From contig DENJ01000099.1 in the NCBI GenBank assembly GCA_002359635.1, forward strand, positions 1,634 to 27,082: a stretch of DNA of 25,449 bases, in the 5' to 3' direction. The position numbers and the translations under genes are program-made. Source of the DNA: Burkholderiales bacterium UBA2647 (GTDB taxonomy: Bacteria > Pseudomonadota > Gammaproteobacteria > Burkholderiales > Burkholderiaceae_E). Positions 15,187 to 22,794 of this stretch are shown here, in pieces. Position 1 is the stretch's first letter, and each line of letters begins with the position of its first letter. The notes beneath the pieces are model-generated. The model was not told the DNA's origin. It did not search any database and worked only from the letters and a program-made list of their open reading frames with translations.

Positions 15187-15203
15187 CGGGAATATAATTC
15201 CCG
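15187..15203. promoter_or_regulatory. palindrome at the efflux-operon promoter
   Basis: CGGGAAT-ATA-ATTCCCG is a perfect 7+7 palindrome, about 30 bases upstream of the adaptor ATG on the minus strand. It covers TATATT, a plausible -10 for the leftward transcript, so a bound repressor could block the promoter. The LysR-type gene is one candidate regulator but is two genes away. Confidence 0.5.
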
Positions 15204-15226
15204 AGATTCTATCCCTAAGCCCATGT

Positions 15227-15254
15227 ATCGGATTGAATAATCCTTACATCCGAT
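15227..15254. repeat. nested inverted repeats upstream of the efflux operon
   Basis: ATCGGAT (15227-15233) pairs with ATCCGAT (15248-15254), and a smaller hairpin GGATT-GAAT-AATCC (15230-15243) overlaps it. It lies between the end of the HPF-like gene and the palindrome. It may be an operator or a weak terminator for the HPF-like transcript; there is no T-run. Confidence 0.35.
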
Positions 15255-15336
15255 GAAAATGCCCGATAGTCGAATTCAAGCGGCTGGGTGACGATCTCAC
15301 AGCGCCGCGCAGCACTCAGAAGGCGCGGTACTGCAT

Positions 15337-15708
15337 TCACGCGGCGGCGTACCGAAGCCTTCTTCTGCGCATGCCATCGAGCACCCGCAACGGGTTAAGA
15401 CGTCTGATCCACTGCCTTTTGCGTGCCTGAATGGCTTTCATGGCGGCGTGCTGTAAGGCGTGTTCGAGGGCTTGAGTCGTGTTGCGCGCCCTTGCGGTGA
15501 TGAGAATTGGCGCAATACCATCGACCCGCAACAATAACTGACACTGGCGGTTTGCGCCCCCAAGCGGCGCAGACACGGGTGCGAGGCGAATACGGACCAA
15601 ATTGATCGCTTTTTCATGACGCCGCAACAGATAACGAACGCGAGCCTGTATCGATGCACGAGACAGCGCATACTGGTCAACAACTGAGGATTCGATCACG
15701 ATTTGCAT
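15337..15708 (-). CDS. second HPF/RaiA-like ribosome-associated protein
   Basis: A 123-residue paralogue of the protein at 7044-7364. It starts with the same MQIVI and keeps the beta-alpha-beta-beta-beta-alpha order: helix SRASIQARVRYLLRRHEKAI, strands LVRIRLAPV, CQLLLRVDG and PILITARARN, then helix TTQALEHALQHAAMKAIQ. It differs by a very basic tail (RKRQWIRRLNPLRVLDGMRRRRLRYAAA split over the last 28 residues), suited to rRNA contact. Arg at RVRYLLRR is closer to canonical HPF, in which a basic patch binds 16S rRNA. ATG 15708 is preceded by AAGGGA at a suitable distance. No operon partner; flanked by inverted repeats. Ribosome binding is inferred from fold. Confidence 0.72.
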   Translation of the reverse strand: MQIVIESSVVDQYALSRASIQARVRYLLRRHEKAINLVRIRLAPVSAPLGGANRQCQLLLRVDGIAPILITARARNTTQALEHALQHAAMKAIQARKRQWIRRLNPLRVLDGMRRRRLRYAAA

Positions 15709-15810
15709 AGCTTTATCCCTTCAAAGAACTTGTCTGGTCAGCACGAGGCTTTTCCCAACAAGGCGAGGATAGAGAAGTCCTTACATCGAAAAAACAAAGT
15801 TTTGATTGAA

Positions 15811-15836
15811 TATTATTCAGATTTTTTCGAATAATA
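15811..15836. repeat. AT-rich 8-bp inverted repeat
   Basis: TATTATTC (15811-15818) and GAATAATA (15829-15836) are perfect reverse complements around a 10-base loop containing T6. It sits about 100 bases upstream of the second HPF-like gene and downstream of the LysR gene, both leftward. It could be an operator or an AT-rich terminator for the LysR transcript. Confidence 0.4.
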
Positions 15837-15879
15837 AGGTCATAACGTCTGTCTACCACAGCAAGCTTTCGAATGGGCT

Positions 15880-15942
15880 CGATGCTTCCTCGGGTGATCT
15901 TAATGCTGCAGCGGACGAATCTAATCCTGCGTCGGGCGATCT
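15880..15942. repeat. degenerate 21-bp tandem repeat spanning the LysR stop
   Basis: Three consecutive 21-base units at 15880-15900, 15901-15921 and 15922-15942 each follow the pattern (T/C)(A/G)AT-CTnC-CGG-GA-(T/A). Units two and three share 14 of 21 positions, units one and three about 15. The LysR TAG (complement of 15921-15923) lies at the boundary of units two and three, so the repeat covers both coding end and tail. Confidence 0.5.
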
Positions 15943-16841
15943 TGGTGAGAGGTCGTCGATTCGCTGGGATGCAGTATCAACAGCACCGCGGGATGCTGGC
16001 GCGCGCGGCGCGTGTTAATCAGATAAAGATCCTCACCAAGCTGGGTTGTACCAAGACAGTGCAGCCCCGGCAGAGCCTTCAAGTCTTCTGCGCCAAGCGC
16101 GCTCACCGGGAAAACACCCATGCCTTGCATGGCAAATAAGCTCATCAGGGCGCTGTCCTCGAATTCACCGGTGATATGCACATGCAAATGCTCGGTCTCA
16201 AACCAGCGATCGAGCGCATGGCGCAGCGGCGTGTGGGTTGTGGGCAGCAGCACCGGCAAATGCTGCAAGCAAAGCGGAAACGCCCGCTGCTCGGGCTTGA
16301 GTTGACCCAGCAGCGATTCAGGCCCATACCAATGGATTTGACTTGAGGCGATCTTTTGACTGAAGAGCCGCAGGTTTGGATTGGCTGGTGCTGGCTGACT
16401 GGCAATCACCGCATCAAGCTGGTGCATCGCAAGTTCGCCGATCAGCGGGTCAAACTCGCCCTCATGGCAGAGCAATCGCAAATGAGGTAGTTGCAAGACC
16501 GGCTCAAGTAGCCGATGAACCGCGAGCTTCGATACGCCATCGGGCAGACCCAATGAAAACCGGAGCACTGCTTGCGCGCCCACCTTTGCCAACTCTTCAA
16601 TCAGTGTCGAGCCGAGCTGGAAAATCTCTTCAGCGCGTCGAAATGCGGTTTGACCCGCCTCACTGAGCACAACGCCTCGACCTGAGGGCTTTAGCAATTG
16701 CTGACCGAGCTTTGACTCCAGCTCTCGAACCTGTGCACTTACCGTCTGCACAGCCATGTCGAGGCGATCGGCAGCCTTTGAAAAGCCGCCTTCACGCGCC
16801 ACCACCCAAAAATAGTACAGGTGACGGTAGTTAAGGTTCAT
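15921..16841 (-). CDS. LysR-type regulator, NhaR-like
   Basis: A 306-residue DNA-binding regulator. The N-terminal helix-turn-helix (NYRHLYYFWVVAREGGFSKA, then ADRLDMAVQTVSAQVRELE) and the following LKPSGRGVVLSEAGQTAFRRAEEIF closely resemble E. coli NhaR (NYNHLYYFWHV, KRKGRGLEPSELGE). The effector domain also matches: FSLGLPDGVSKLAVHRLL, LAMHQLDAVIAS and GEFEDSALMSLFAMQGMGVFPV. In E. coli NhaR activates the Na+/H+ antiporter gene nhaA, but no antiporter is seen here, so the target may be the neighbouring genes or elsewhere. The start at 16841 lies 64 bases after the CoA-transferase stop on the same strand. A tandem repeat spans its stop. Confidence 0.88.
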   Translation of the reverse strand: MNLNYRHLYYFWVVAREGGFSKAADRLDMAVQTVSAQVRELESKLGQQLLKPSGRGVVLSEAGQTAFRRAEEIFQLGSTLIEELAKVGAQAVLRFSLGLPDGVSKLAVHRLLEPVLQLPHLRLLCHEGEFDPLIGELAMHQLDAVIASQPAPANPNLRLFSQKIASSQIHWYGPESLLGQLKPEQRAFPLCLQHLPVLLPTTHTPLRHALDRWFETEHLHVHITGEFEDSALMSLFAMQGMGVFPVSALGAEDLKALPGLHCLGTTQLGEDLYLINTRRARQHPAVLLILHPSESTTSHQDRPTQD

Positions 16842-16904
16842 CGCAAAGCCTGCAAACCCCGGCTCAGCACTTCTGATGCTGCAACGTGAAGCGACCCTGC
16901 ATCG

Positions 16905-18137
16905 TCACGACGACCTACCCTCAGCCAGGCCAAAGGCACCTCGGCTTTCCAAGTGGCTGATGTCATCGGCGCCATAGCCTGCTTGGGTGAGTATCTCCGA
17001 TGCATGCTCACCCAAAGCAGGTGCTGCCTTCCTCGGACCAAGCGGTACACGATCAAGTTGGAAAGGCGCTGCGAGGGTCTCGGGCATGCCTGGCGACAAA
17101 CATGGCACCACCGCACCACTTGATCTCGCTTGGATATCCTCGGGCAAATCCTGCAAGCGACCGATCAGACCGATCGGGATACCGACAGCATCACATTGCT
17201 CACGCCACCAGGGCCATGGCTTTGAAGCGAGGACTGGATCGAGTAAGGCCACGAGATCAGCCGAAGCAGCGCGGCGCTTTTCGGTTGTATCAAAACGAGG
17301 ATCGGTCAATAAATCCAACCGTTCTACAAGTCGGCAGAACTTCGGCCAATCGCGTTCCTCGCGCACGATCGACAGTTGAACCCAACGCTGATCAGCGGTC
17401 TGGTAAGCATTTGTTAGCGCATTGCGAGGCCGATCACGCGGCGGTCTCGGAGGTAGGAATCCACCGAGCAAGGCCGCCTGGGCACCCACGCCATTGGCCC
17501 AGAGTCCATTGGCCAACAGCGAGCTACTCACGAAAGCACCCTCGCCTGTTTTCTCGCGCATCCAGAGCGCAATCATGATGCCCGCAAAAAGGCTGACCGC
17601 CGAACTTCGATCACCCTGTGCCGGCATGACAACGCCTGGAGGTTGACCTTCATAGCGATTGGTGTCGAGAAGTCCGGCGCGTGCAAAAAAAGCGGTCACA
17701 TCAAAGCCCACCAAGTCCTTGTCTGGGCCTTCCTCTCCATAGCCACTGAAGGCTGCATAAATCAGCGTTGGATGATGTGCTTTGAGGTCTTCATAGCGCA
17801 AACCCAAACGCTCACGTACGGCTTGCGGGTAGTTGGTAATCACTATATCGCTCTGCTTCACCAAACGATATAAAACGTCTCGCCCCGCTGCACATCGCAA
17901 ATCCAAGGCAATCGAACGTTTGCCGCGAGAATCCATCTCCCAGGGAAAATTAACCCCCGCCTTGGGGTAACTGGCAAGTTCCCAGGTCTGTCGGTTGGGG
18001 TCGCCCTGCTGTGGTGGTTCGATTTTGATCACATCCGCGCCATAGTCGGCGAAGATCGTCGCCGCGACAGGCGCGGCAATAAAAGAGGCGATATCAAGCA
18101 CGCGGATCCCTGCAAAGGGGAGCGACACTTGATCCAC
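16905..18137 (-). CDS. type III CoA-transferase (CaiB/BaiF family)
   Basis: Transfers CoA between carboxylic acids through an aspartyl-CoA thioester, in the cytoplasm. The 410-residue length fits. Visible blocks: FAGIRVLDIASFIAAPVAA near the N-terminus, DYGADVIKIEPPQQGDPNR, RGKRSIALDLR, DIVITNYPQAVRERLGL and LIYAAFSGYGEEGP. Asp146 in VGFDVTAFFARAG is in the position of the catalytic Asp (Asp169 of formyl-CoA transferase). The substrates are not evident. The start appears to be GTG at 18137, with no strong ribosome-binding site; no ATG near it keeps the N-terminal block. It lies 39 bases after an unrecognised gene on the same strand, with which it is probably co-transcribed. Confidence 0.92.
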   Translation of the reverse strand: MDQVSLPFAGIRVLDIASFIAAPVAATIFADYGADVIKIEPPQQGDPNRQTWELASYPKAGVNFPWEMDSRGKRSIALDLRCAAGRDVLYRLVKQSDIVITNYPQAVRERLGLRYEDLKAHHPTLIYAAFSGYGEEGPDKDLVGFDVTAFFARAGLLDTNRYEGQPPGVVMPAQGDRSSAVSLFAGIMIALWMREKTGEGAFVSSSLLANGLWANGVGAQAALLGGFLPPRPPRDRPRNALTNAYQTADQRWVQLSIVREERDWPKFCRLVERLDLLTDPRFDTTEKRRAASADLVALLDPVLASKPWPWWREQCDAVGIPIGLIGRLQDLPEDIQARSSGAVVPCLSPGMPETLAAPFQLDRVPLGPRKAAPALGEHASEILTQAGYGADDISHLESRGAFGLAEGRSS

Positions 18138-18176
18138 GGCAGATTGTTGCGTGATGGCTGCTGCTAGCGTCGATAA

Positions 18177-19058
18177 CTAGGGACAGCGAATCATCGTCAT
18201 CAGCAAGACATTGCCAAACTCAAGGCTTTCCTGAACCGAACAAATGTTGTGCGATTTTGTTTTCAAACCCCTGGGGCCGAGCTCAAACTCGAAAAGCTCA
18301 AGCACCGCACTCTGGTCGCTCGTATCATCTACCGCGAAGGAGCGAAGCGCCAAACTGAAGGCGCGAGTATCTGCCGCGCTAGGAAAGGTAGGCTGGAGTC
18401 GCTTCGCCAAGGCGGACATCTTGGACACCGGATTAGCTTCGGAGATCTCGGCGCGCTGGACAAAGCTTTCAAGCAAACGGCCGTCCTTGTGGCAGACGGT
18501 TGACGAACCAAGCGCATAGCTGCGCCCGATTTGCCACTGGGCGGGTTCGCTTAAAGCAAGGTCAAAACTGAGCACGCGGCTTGCCTGCTCCCAGCCAAGA
18601 AGACGCATGGTCTCGGGGTCGTAATAATGGGTCGCCTGTTCAGAGAAAGCACCAAGACGACCTAGGCGTCCGCCCTCGCTTTCAGTCCTGACCTCAACCT
18701 TCAAAGCGCTACGACCTTGAAACACACATGCCACCGCTTGAGAAAACAATACCGTGCAAGCGCCCTTTTCAAGCGTCTCAAGTCCGTCGACCTTGACCAG
18801 TTGAAAACTCGCGGGAAGCCTCAGCGCTTGCTTGAAACCCTGGGTATAGCCCCCTGCCATGACCGAGGCTATGCCCCCGGGCATGCTGAGGCGACGTGCC
18901 CTGGCCCGCTCGCGCGCTTTGTTGGCCGCGCGACTCAGCGGTGACGCAGCTTTGAGATCCTTGCTGACCAACACATCCACTTGCGGACCCTCAGACACAG
19001 GATTGAGCACTTTCTCATCTAGCCAGCGGCTGAAATCTTCTCGCGTCGTGGTACGCAT
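18177..19058 (-). CDS. hypothetical protein, 293 residues
   Basis: Not recognised. A soluble-looking protein without signal peptide or membrane segment. The N-terminal third is basic (AANKARERARARRLSMPGG) and the rest alternates predicted strands and turns: KVEVRTESEGGRLGRLGAFSEQ and WQIGRSYALGSSTVCHKDGR. ATG 19058 is supported by GAGGG about 11 bases upstream. It is the first gene of a likely transcript with the CoA-transferase, and is divergent from the amidotransferase with an 86-base gap. The codon pattern and its opposite-strand shadows look like a true coding gene rather than noise. An acyl-CoA-related or hot-dog-type role would only be a guess from its neighbour. Confidence 0.7.
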   Translation of the reverse strand: MRTTTREDFSRWLDEKVLNPVSEGPQVDVLVSKDLKAASPLSRAANKARERARARRLSMPGGIASVMAGGYTQGFKQALRLPASFQLVKVDGLETLEKGACTVLFSQAVACVFQGRSALKVEVRTESEGGRLGRLGAFSEQATHYYDPETMRLLGWEQASRVLSFDLALSEPAQWQIGRSYALGSSTVCHKDGRLLESFVQRAEISEANPVSKMSALAKRLQPTFPSAADTRAFSLALRSFAVDDTSDQSAVLELFEFELGPRGLKTKSHNICSVQESLEFGNVLLMTMIRCP

Positions 19059-19144
19059 GCTGTTTGGCCCTCGTTTAATTTGCCTCTTAGAGCTCGTTAC
19101 GGCGATGATTCGAAAAACGTTTACTCACGATTAAGGAAAGACGC

Positions 19145-19939
19145 ATGTGTCGTTGGATTGCCTACTCAGGCTCGGAAATCTTCCTGGAAGACCTGCTGTT
19201 TTTGCAGGAATATTCGATTGCTTCCCAAAGCCTGGCAGCGAGGGAGTCGGTCTTTACCACCAATGGCGACGGCTTTGGCGTGGCCTGGTACGGCAAGCGA
19301 TCGGCGCCAGGCTTGTTCAAGGACGTTCTGCCCGCCTGGAACGATAGCAATCTGCGTTCCATCGCCGCTCAAATCCAGACGCGCTTGTTTTTCGCCCACG
19401 TACGCGCAAGCACCGGAACCGCCGTCACGCGAACCAACTGCCACCCATTTACCTACAAGAACTGGGCATTCATGCACAACGGCAAGATCGGTAACTGGTC
19501 AGACTGCCGCAAATCAGTGGAGCAGATGATTGCCCCAGCGTTTTACAGCGCCCGCCAGGGCACCACGGATAGTGAAGCCATGTTCTTGCTGGCCTTAAGC
19601 CTTGGCTTGCTCGACGATCCGGTGGGCGCACTTGTCAGCATGCTTCATCGCGTCCTATCGGTCATGGATGAGCAAAGGGCAAGCGAACCCCTTCGGGTAT
19701 CGCTTGCGCTTACCGATGGGGTCTCGATATGGGCACTCCGTTGCTCAAGCGACCAACAATCGCCGAGTTTGTATTACGGCACACCCCATACCAATGCTGT
19801 GGAACCCGGTGATCAAGCCCTTCGTGTCATCGCTTCAGAGCCGCTGGATTCCGACGCAAGCCACTGGCTTAAAGTCGAAGAGGGCGTGGGGATTCAATGG
19901 TCAAAAGAAGAACTGACCGAGTTCAGGCTGAGGCTCTAG
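19145..19939 (+). CDS. class II glutamine amidotransferase (YafJ-like)
   Basis: An N-terminal-nucleophile glutaminase domain standing alone, 264 residues. Cys2 follows the initiator Met (MCRWIAYSG) and would be exposed by Met removal as the nucleophile. Other class II landmarks: TNGDGFGVAWYG (39-50), FFAHVRASTG (82-91), NCHPFTYKNWAFMHNGKIGN (98-117) and DSEAMFLLAL. This set matches E. coli YafJ and related EgtC-like proteins, whose acceptor substrates are mostly unknown. AAGGA at about 19133-19137 gives a good ribosome-binding site for ATG 19145. It is convergent with the CBS protein; a hairpin lies directly after its stop. Confidence 0.92.
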   Translation: MCRWIAYSGSEIFLEDLLFLQEYSIASQSLAARESVFTTNGDGFGVAWYGKRSAPGLFKDVLPAWNDSNLRSIAAQIQTRLFFAHVRASTGTAVTRTNCHPFTYKNWAFMHNGKIGNWSDCRKSVEQMIAPAFYSARQGTTDSEAMFLLALSLGLLDDPVGALVSMLHRVLSVMDEQRASEPLRVSLALTDGVSIWALRCSSDQQSPSLYYGTPHTNAVEPGDQALRVIASEPLDSDASHWLKVEEGVGIQWSKEELTEFRLRL

Positions 19940-19961
19940 CGGCCGGAAAGCAAAAGGCCGC
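19939..19961. terminator. hairpin between convergent genes
   Basis: GCGGCC (19939-19944) and GGCCGC (19956-19961) form a perfect 6-bp GC stem with an 11-base loop, starting at the last base of the amidotransferase stop. There is no T-run on either side; it could slow polymerase from both directions. Confidence 0.4.
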
Positions 19962-19973
19962 AGTCGTGATCGC

Positions 19974-20393
19974 TTAATTGAGCATCAAATGCATGATGTC
20001 CGACCATGACACCATGCCGACGATTTTGCCGTCTTCTTCAACGGGCAGATGATGAAAGCCGTGTGAGGCCATAAACTGCATCGACTCCATGATGGTGGCC
20101 TCGGGTGAAATCGTCGAGACGTGAGGCGTCATGATGTCCTGGACCTTGGTCTGTTCTTGATCGAGCCCTATGGCGAGAACTTTCTTCGCGTAGTCGCTTG
20201 AAGAAATGATGCCAACCAGGCGCTCGTCCTTGTAGACAAGCAGCGAATGAATATGCTTATCGTCCATCAACTTCATCGCGTCTTTTGCACTCACATCGGG
20301 CTTGACCGTGATAAGGCCAACAGGCTTTGACTCAATCAACTCACGTACGGTTTCCACAATAGGCTCCTGCGTTATTTTTTCAACAGCCCCCAT
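19974..20393 (-). CDS. two-CBS-domain protein
   Basis: A stand-alone pair of CBS domains (139 residues), a module that binds adenine nucleotides and regulates partner proteins. CBS1 spans about 22-76 (VKPDVSAKDAMKLMDDKHIH, then LLVYKDERLVGIISSSDY) and CBS2 about 86-138 (VQDIMTPHVSTISPEATI, then HHLPVEEDGKIVGMVSWSD). The G-I/M-V/I-S-x-S-D endings are typical. The partner is unknown. It starts 30 bases after the TonB-dependent receptor stop and may be on that transcript. No clear ribosome-binding site before ATG 20393. Confidence 0.92.
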   Translation of the reverse strand: MGAVEKITQEPIVETVRELIESKPVGLITVKPDVSAKDAMKLMDDKHIHSLLVYKDERLVGIISSSDYAKKVLAIGLDQEQTKVQDIMTPHVSTISPEATIMESMQFMASHGFHHLPVEEDGKIVGMVSWSDIMHLMLN

Positions 20394-20423
20394 GGTATCA
20401 GGCGCTTCAGGGGAACAAAACCG

Positions 20424-22664
20424 CTAGAGCCGCCGCTCGTAAGCAAGTTGCACTTGACGCTGCCCGTAGGCCGTCGTTGCCGCATAAGCGCCGGAGCTAA
20501 AACCACTCAAGGACAAACGATCGGCGGCACTCAGATTTGTTACGGACAGGCGTAAAGACGACGATGGATCGATGCGCCACAGCGCATAAGCGTCCAAACT
20601 CCTCACCGGGCCGGTTTGCGCAAACTGCAACGCGGATTGCGTCGTCCGGAAGGCGGGGTTCAAGGTGTACTGAAATCCATAACTGACCGGCGAAACAGTC
20701 AGGCGATGATCGAGCCCCAATAGCGCTGACCAAGGCTGCTGACCGTCAAGCCGGTTATCCGGCCCGGGCAGATCTTTCACCGCTGAGCGGTAGTAGTTCA
20801 AGGCGGCACGCAATTCCACCGGCAAACCTTGGACGGCAAGTCCCGGGCATAGCGCTTCAAGCGTCCCCTTGGCCTCGAGTTCGATGCCATAACTGCTCGC
20901 CTGCGCGATGTTTTCCGGCATGGCCACATAACGCGGCAGCTTTGACCAAGTCACCTCGCGCAAGCGGGTCAGATTGCGTACCAGCTGTTCGATTTCGCGA
21001 TAAAACCCCCCAATGCTCAGAACACCGCCCGACGGGAGGTAGCGTTCAAGTGCGATATCAAGCCCCGTGGCGAGTTCGGGTCGCAGCGAAGGGTTGCCAA
21101 TACGATCTGGCGAGGTTTCATCATTGATTTTTGTTAAATCGCTTGCCAGATAGCTGATGGTGGGTCGCGGGATCATCTGCCAAGGCTCAGGGGCCTTGTA
21201 ACGCCGCGATAGGCTCAGGCGAAGCATATCCTTGCCCTGATCATCCAATTTTCGCTGTAAATGCCATACCGGTGTCGTCACGGCGCTACGCGTGCCTTCG
21301 CCCATGCCGACGCCCTCGGTACGGGTCATGAGGCGTTCGTGGCGTAGCCCGATGTAGGTGGTCCAGCGAGCATCTATTTCCCACTCATCCTGCAAAAAGA
21401 TCGCCTGCCTGCTGATTCGTGCGTCATAAGGGAAGCCTTCGATATCATAAAGCTGAGGCATCCCCTGAATGGTCACGTTGCGTATTTCGCTGCGCTCCCG
21501 CCACTCGAAATCCCAACCCAGGCTAGCTGCGTGTGATTCACCTAAAGCGAAGGCGAGCCGTCCGCCTTGGGTGAGGTTACGGTCCTTATTGCTGCCGATC
21601 ACACGTCGACTGTAGCTGTTGCTGCCGTCAAACTCGCCTTCCGACTGTCTTGTGCTTGCACGCAACTCGAGTTTCCTGTCCCCGGCGATTCGCCGCTCCC
21701 AGCGCACTTGAAGATTCGCGTTAGTCCAGGCGCCGACAAATCGCTGATCGGGTTCGAGAAAGCGGGTCAGCGGTTGCCCTAAGTCACTGAGGACGGCGTG
21801 CTGCGTCGCGTCCGATGGCAGTGATTGGTTCAGATAGGACTGAGCTTGATGCCATTGCCCCCGTTGAAGAAAGCCCTGGGCTGTGACTTCCTGGTCGCTG
21901 CTTTGGCGCCAACGCACTTGGGGCGATAGATTGACCCCGTGCCCCCAAACCTTCTGATTACCTTGCTGCAGGGCAAGCGCACCCACGCCGAGACGATCGA
22001 GGGATGGCTCACCGGCAACGCCGCGCTCCGTCAGGCTGCGGTTAACGCCCTGCCACTCGAAAAAGGAGAGCGGCAGGTTATAAGACCACGCGCCAAGCCC
22101 TTCGCCATGGCTATAACTCAAACTTGCTGTCGGTCGGACGGCGCGATAACCGATACCCGCGCGCAACTGGCGTTGAAGCGTCCTTGGTGCTTGGCGCAGG
22201 ATGATGTTAATGCTTCCAGCGACAGCCTGAGCGCTTTGATCGGCCGTCGGCGCACGGCTGACCTCAATGCGCTCAATCTGCGCCGGATCGAGTTGGTCAT
22301 ACTGAAAGCCGGGCGGTGCGGGTTCCCCGTTGAGCAAAATCAATGTATAGCCCGAACCAAGTCCGCGCATGCGCGGCTCTCCGCCCTGCACGCTCAGCCC
22401 AGGCAATCGTTTCAAGACATCAAGCAGATTACTGTCGCCAAAGCGGTCCAATGCTTCGCGACCGTATACCTGCTTTGCCGATGAAGACTGTCGACGCAGA
22501 TCAGCATCCGACTGAGGCTTGCCCGTGACCTCAATGCGTGGCGCGCGCAGGCTTTGGCGATCTGCGCCGGATGCACCAAGGTCTTCCATTTGCGCCCTTG
22601 GCGCCGGGCTGGCAAGCAGCAGGACAAAAACGCATAGCAGGCGTTTGCAGCTAGGGCGTTTCAT
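20424..22664 (-). CDS. TonB-dependent outer-membrane receptor
   Basis: A 746-residue outer-membrane active transporter. A Sec signal covers residues 1-24. RIEVTG (43-48) is the likely TonB-box region. The plug domain follows (about 55-158): SNLLDVLKRLPGLSVQGG, PRMRGLGSGYTLILLNG and QIERIEVSRAPTADQSAQAV, then AGSINIILRQ. The remaining about 580 residues are the beta barrel, rich in alternating strands and ending QRQVQLAYERRL; the last residue is Leu rather than the usual Phe. Substrate (siderophore, vitamin, metal or oligosaccharide) cannot be told. A 6-bp hairpin covers the start codon, and a 14-bp tandem array lies just upstream. Confidence 0.92.
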   Translation of the reverse strand: MKRPSCKRLLCVFVLLLASPAPRAQMEDLGASGADRQSLRAPRIEVTGKPQSDADLRRQSSSAKQVYGREALDRFGDSNLLDVLKRLPGLSVQGGEPRMRGLGSGYTLILLNGEPAPPGFQYDQLDPAQIERIEVSRAPTADQSAQAVAGSINIILRQAPRTLQRQLRAGIGYRAVRPTASLSYSHGEGLGAWSYNLPLSFFEWQGVNRSLTERGVAGEPSLDRLGVGALALQQGNQKVWGHGVNLSPQVRWRQSSDQEVTAQGFLQRGQWHQAQSYLNQSLPSDATQHAVLSDLGQPLTRFLEPDQRFVGAWTNANLQVRWERRIAGDRKLELRASTRQSEGEFDGSNSYSRRVIGSNKDRNLTQGGRLAFALGESHAASLGWDFEWRERSEIRNVTIQGMPQLYDIEGFPYDARISRQAIFLQDEWEIDARWTTYIGLRHERLMTRTEGVGMGEGTRSAVTTPVWHLQRKLDDQGKDMLRLSLSRRYKAPEPWQMIPRPTISYLASDLTKINDETSPDRIGNPSLRPELATGLDIALERYLPSGGVLSIGGFYREIEQLVRNLTRLREVTWSKLPRYVAMPENIAQASSYGIELEAKGTLEALCPGLAVQGLPVELRAALNYYRSAVKDLPGPDNRLDGQQPWSALLGLDHRLTVSPVSYGFQYTLNPAFRTTQSALQFAQTGPVRSLDAYALWRIDPSSSLRLSVTNLSAADRLSLSGFSSGAYAATTAYGQRQVQLAYERRL

Positions 22665-22673
22665 CCCATGAAA
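22659..22673 (-). promoter_or_regulatory. hairpin over the TonB-receptor start codon
   Basis: TTTCAT-CCC-ATGAAA is a perfect 6-bp inverted repeat whose minus-strand copy includes the receptor's ATG. On that strand it also reads ATG GGA TGA, a two-codon reading frame whose stop overlaps the receptor ATG. The stem is AT-rich and may be too weak to matter. Confidence 0.3.
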
Positions 22674-22682
22674 TCATTGAAT

Positions 22683-22794
22683 GCGATTCAGGCTACGCGA
22701 TTCACGTACTGCGATTCACGGAACGCGACTCATGCAGGGGCCCTTGGTGCAGAGCCCTTGGTGTAGGGCCCTTGGTGCAGGGCCATCAGTCGAT
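22683..22794. repeat. two abutting 14-bp tandem arrays in the same register
   Basis: Eight successive 14-base units start at 22683. The first four follow GCGATTCACGnACn (for example GCGATTCACGTACT at 22697 and GCGATTCACGGAAC at 22711; the fourth is degenerate). The next three follow GGCCCTTGGTGCAG (22739, 22753, 22767; the middle one reads AGCCCTTGGTGTAG). The eighth (22781) is decayed and contains the stop of the small membrane-protein gene. The array fills the gap upstream of the TonB receptor. Confidence 0.85.

Noticed and set aside
15806..16139. Plus-strand frames over the LysR 3' end and the adjoining gap
   Set aside because: They are translations of the 21-bp repeat and the antisense of the LysR gene, with no start signal.
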